Shown here: piece by piece, positions 61,286 to 64,000 of the stretch | Layout: the number at the start of each line of letters is the position of its first letter | Position numbering within the stretch: position 1 is the first letter of the stretch | NCBI GenBank assembly: GCA_943372645.1 | Contig: CALRZN010000015.1 | Span: 1-64,000, forward strand | Source: VBWE01 sp943372645 | Lineage (GTDB): Bacteria; Bacteroidota; Bacteroidia; Palsa-965 | DNA length: 64,000 nt | Direction: 5' to 3' | Position numbers and translations under genes: made by a program | The notes under the pieces: generated by a model | Seen by the model: the letters and a program-made list of their open reading frames with translations, nothing else | Told to the model about the DNA's origin: nothing | The model's database searches: none

Positions 61286-62788
61286 TTACACCCGCCAGCG
61301 GATGCGCGCAGCCGCCAGCAGTTTATTCGTAAACTGATTGATATCCGGAACAATACGGAGCAATATGAGTGGCGCAAAAAACGCGATCGTTATCAGCACC
61401 GACCGTACGGCCATATCGAGAAACACATTCGGCAATTGCGGCAGCAGGTAATTTAATCCGAACACAGCACCGGCAATAAGAAACACATACAGGCAGGCCA
61501 TCGAAAACGGCTGCATTTTAAAATTGACCTGTACAAAAATGAGACGCGCTGCATTAAACAGCAGCAATGAAACACCCGTGGCTATTGCGGCCCCGTTCAT
61601 GCCCCAGCCAAATGTTACGATGAATAGATATGACGTCAGTATCGTAATCACGATAAGCGCAATGGTAAAAAACAAATCGTACCGGAACTTATTCGAAGTG
61701 ATTACAATCACACCGTTCAGTCCCGCCATGGCATCAATCAAACGTCCGATGCCGATGAACAGGAACACATATTTGCCCGCCGCAAATTCATCCGGGATAA
61801 ACGAAAGCAGGTTATCGAGGTTGGCCCACATGCCGATGAAAATAAACGCACCGAGCGCAAGATTCACTACGGTGAATTTTTTATACAGTTCCTCCATTTT
61901 GTCCAGCGCATTGTCTTTCCAGTGCGCGGCCACCAGCGGTGTGGCAATACGCAGCATGGCGCGGTAAGGAACAAAGATTACCGTAGTCATAAAAAACAGC
62001 GTGGTGTAAATACCGGCCCAGTACAGTCCGTTTTCCATCAGGCCCACCAGCAGCAGGCTGTCGAGGTTTGCGATAAGGCTGTTGCCCGCGCTGCTCAGTA
62101 TGGCAATGAGCCCGAACAGCAGCATGCCCTTTTTCATTTTCTGTACGCGGTAACCGATTTTCGGGCCGAGGTGCATCTGCCGCAGGTAAAGCATGTACAC
62201 CAGTATCATCAGCGCATGCACACAATTGGAAATGGTGTACAGGATCACAAACTGGTGAAAATCCACTACGTCAAGCGCATACAGCGTAATGGAAACCGTG
62301 GTCAGTAAACGGATAATAACTTCATTGGCTAAAACGGGCACAACCGTTTTCAGCAGCGAACGCAGGTACGCATCAAACAGCAGGAAATAGGTAAACGATG
62401 CGCCGAGCGGGATGAAGTAATAGTAGTATTTCACAAACAGCGGCGAGTTCTCCGAAAACTCCGCAATAACCCAGGGCTTGAGCAGGAAAAACAGCAGTGA
62501 AACCACAATTACTCCAACAGTGGTAATAAGTGTGGCCCAGGTGAGAAAACCATGATGCGCACGTTCGCGGTCACGGAAAAACGGGAAGAAACGGAGCGTT
62601 ACACTCGTCATACCCAGCGCCGAAAACTGCGCGTACACCACCGAAAGGTTGAGCAGCGTGTTGGCCAGGCCCACTTCGTCCGGTTTCAGGAATTTCGGAA
62701 ACAGCAGGGCTTTGTTAATGTAGCCCAGCACAATTCCGAGATAGGAAATGAGTGTTATTTTAAAGCCGTCGCGTTGAACAATTCCCAT
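61286..62788 (-). CDS. Wzx-type polysaccharide flippase
   Basis: A 500-residue polytopic membrane protein of the MATE/MOP superfamily with about 12 to 14 helices. The N-terminus (QRDGFKITLISYLGIVLGYINKALLFPKFLKPDEVGL, seen in shorter pieces as LGIVLGYINKALLFP) is typical of Wzx-like lipopolysaccharide flippases of Bacteroidota. It should move lipid-linked oligosaccharides across the inner membrane. I use the ATG at 62788 because a perfect -7 box lies 12 bases upstream and the longer frame is not hydrophobic in a helix-like way. It is followed by the GT4 gene in the same transcription unit. Confidence 0.88.
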   Translation of the reverse strand: MGIVQRDGFKITLISYLGIVLGYINKALLFPKFLKPDEVGLANTLLNLSVVYAQFSALGMTSVTLRFFPFFRDRERAHHGFLTWATLITTVGVIVVSLLFFLLKPWVIAEFSENSPLFVKYYYYFIPLGASFTYFLLFDAYLRSLLKTVVPVLANEVIIRLLTTVSITLYALDVVDFHQFVILYTISNCVHALMILVYMLYLRQMHLGPKIGYRVQKMKKGMLLFGLIAILSSAGNSLIANLDSLLLVGLMENGLYWAGIYTTLFFMTTVIFVPYRAMLRIATPLVAAHWKDNALDKMEELYKKFTVVNLALGAFIFIGMWANLDNLLSFIPDEFAAGKYVFLFIGIGRLIDAMAGLNGVIVITSNKFRYDLFFTIALIVITILTSYLFIVTFGWGMNGAAIATGVSLLLFNAARLIFVQVNFKMQPFSMACLYVFLIAGAVFGLNYLLPQLPNVFLDMAVRSVLITIAFFAPLILLRIVPDINQFTNKLLAAARIRWRV

Positions 62789-62800
62789 AGCTGTCGGGCA

Positions 62801-62808
62801 CAAAGGTA
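62801..62808 (-). promoter_or_regulatory. -7 promoter box of the flippase gene
   Basis: TACCTTTG on the minus strand, exact consensus, 12 bases before the ATG at 62788. Confidence 0.6.
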
Positions 62809-62879
62809 CAAAAGCCCCGCGGTTAACGGCTTGAATTAACCCGATTGAAGACAAAAACAATTTTTGAATCGAATCAAAA

Positions 62880-63023
62880 GCGGGTAGTCAGTTCGAGTAC
62901 CGTGCGCGTGGAAGGCGACATGGAAGGTGTATCGAGAACGTGTGTGAGGAAGATCAGCCCACGTTCTCGATACTTTTCTTACTGATGAAAAATCAGCAAG
63001 AAAAACTCGAACTGACCGCCCGC
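62880..63023. repeat. CAGTTCGAG-type palindromic repeat
   Basis: Outer arms GCGGGTAGTCAGTTCGAGT and ACTCGAACTGACCGCCCGC pair with two mismatches. The inner stem TATCGAGAACGTG (62930-62942) and CACGTTCTCGATA (62960-62972) pairs perfectly. The outer words are those of the element at 50297-50444. It lies between the partial gene at the window end and the flippase gene; 63024-63085 shows nothing else. Confidence 0.75.
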
Positions 63024-63085
63024 AAAAAAATGTAATGGATCAAAAAATGAAATATGTATTGGCGAATACCCTTACTGCACTGTTT

Positions 63086-64000
63086 TCAGCGGGTTACAAA
63101 CCGGTAACGTTCGTATGCTTTCACCGTTTCTTTTCCGCCCGCTTCCGGAAATCCGTTGGTGTTCAGAATACGTGTATTGTCAAATACTTTTTTCTCCTGC
63201 ATCACCGGAACGCCGCGGTTATCATAGGCGTAATTAATTTGATACGCATCATACAATTGCGTTCCTTTTTTGGCACCGCTGTTTATTTTGCGTTTGAAAA
63301 ATTCGGTCTGCAGGTGGCCTTTTTCATCGTACCGGAAAAAGGTTTCTTCATGCGGTTCTTTGCCGGTTTGCATAAACGCTGTCCAGGTGAGTTTGCCTGC
63401 TTCGTAATTGTACGTGCGGCGTTCGCCGGGACCTACATTGCGCGTGAGGTTGCCGTTGCCGGTAGCGAGGGTGTAGGCATACAATGTCACCTTTTTCGAA
63501 ACGGTATCAACAGTTACCTGGTCAATGCCATAAGCCGCGCCGGGATTGTTTACAAAATCGAGGTGGTAATGCGTGATTTCAGTAACTGCTTTGTTTCGGT
63601 AAATGACCATGCTGTCGCTCGCCTGCCGTTCGCCGTTTTTATTGTGCACCATACGGCTGAGCAGGTTGCCCGCTGCATCGTAACTGAAGGTTTCGGTAAC
63701 GGTTACTTTTTCTTCATCGCCCATGTTCGACGTGCGCGACTTGCGGTTTTTCACCACCAGCTGGCCGGCCGTATTGTACAGCAGCGAAATGGTATCAGCC
63801 TCCACTGCCAGGCTTTTAACTCCGACTTCCTGCGAGAGGTAAGCAACAATTAAAGCAGGTAATCCCGAACGGTTGTACGAAATCAGCACCTGTTTTTTCC
63901 AGTTACCGATGCTGTTCGTACGGATCATATTCATTTTATTGCCCTGCGTATAACCAATCGTTGTTTCAATCCATCCCGATTCAAAACTGCGGTAACTGAT
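63086..64000 (-). CDS. YD-repeat-like hypothetical protein, C-terminal part (gene continues past the window)
   Basis: The frame is open to the right edge, so the N-terminus is missing. The visible 304 residues are beta-rich with YD/RHS-type motifs: FSYDAAGNLLSR, FFRYDEKGHLQTEFF and INYAYDNRGVPVMQE, each with a Tyr-Asp and a Gly, spaced by 40 to 60 residues. Such repeats form long beta wraps in surface or toxin-like proteins, but also occur in ordinary exported proteins of Bacteroidota. No C-terminal toxin domain and no T9SS tail is seen; the protein simply ends after a repeat-like segment. I make no functional claim. Confidence 0.72.
   Translation of the reverse strand: MSYRSFESGWIETTIGYTQGNKMNMIRTNSIGNWKKQVLISYNRSGLPALIVAYLSQEVGVKSLAVEADTISLLYNTAGQLVVKNRKSRTSNMGDEEKVTVTETFSYDAAGNLLSRMVHNKNGERQASDSMVIYRNKAVTEITHYHLDFVNNPGAAYGIDQVTVDTVSKKVTLYAYTLATGNGNLTRNVGPGERRTYNYEAGKLTWTAFMQTGKEPHEETFFRYDEKGHLQTEFFKRKINSGAKKGTQLYDAYQINYAYDNRGVPVMQEKKVFDNTRILNTNGFPEAGGKETVKAYERYRFVTR

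Noticed and set aside
1..64000. tRNA or rRNA genes
   Set aside because: I looked through the spacers for cloverleaf-like arms with a T-loop and CCA-type ends and found none; a tRNA scan would settle this.

Overview
The window looks like chromosomal DNA from a Bacteroidota bacterium, probably of the Chitinophagales/Flavobacteriales type; that placement is inference. The support is five secreted proteins with type IX secretion (T9SS) C-terminal sorting domains, SprB and SBBP repeat proteins, a TonB-dependent receptor with an N-terminal carboxypeptidase-like domain, a LytS/LytTR two-component pair, a futalosine-pathway menaquinone gene, no Shine-Dalgarno sequences, and many copies of the Bacteroidota -7 promoter box TAnnTTTG. 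Several of these boxes lie 3 to 8 bases from a start codon, so many mRNAs should be leaderless or nearly so. I used this to correct several gene starts.

Layout. 1-14 kb: mostly housekeeping genes (LOG-family phosphoribohydrolase, TonB receptor, hemE, OmpA-like protein, OmpR-type regulator, M43 metalloprotease, mqnE, hxpB, a methyltransferase, an RluA-type pseudouridine synthase), separated by unusually palindrome-rich spacers. 14-21 kb: a secreted GH18 protein overlapping a leucine-rich-repeat protein, an AT-rich CHAD protein, and an MbnP-like lipoprotein paired with a di-haem MauG/MbnH-like peroxidase. 21-33 kb: a propeller-type LytS kinase with its LytTR regulator, then two related giant surface proteins that appear to come from a tandem duplication that included the intergenic terminator. 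33-50 kb: lipoproteins, a beta-helix (GH141-like) lipoprotein, a TPR-adenylate cyclase, an AlkD-like protein, a DUF4349 lipoprotein, an M1 metallopeptidase joined to an Omp85-like barrel, two tandem TPR paralogues, a PIG-L deacetylase next to an LpxD-like acyltransferase, a frameshifted HrgA-like gene and a serine hydrolase.

50.5-62.8 kb, all on the minus strand, is a surface-polysaccharide region. It holds a Wzx-type flippase, two glycosyltransferases, a PfkB sugar kinase, a T9SS PKD protein, and a tight six-gene operon (PglD-like acetyltransferase, SDR, DegT aminotransferase, two methyltransferases, SDR). The operon probably makes an N-acylated, methylated amino sugar and ends at a strong bidirectional terminator. 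The window closes with a partial YD-repeat protein.

The least explained parts are the non-coding elements: at least four families of long imperfect palindromes (two or more copies of three of them) and a five-unit, 67-bp tandem array whose stems keep pairing while their sequence changes. The most unusual gene is the M1 peptidase-outer-membrane barrel fusion. No rRNA, tRNA, CRISPR array or transposase gene was seen.
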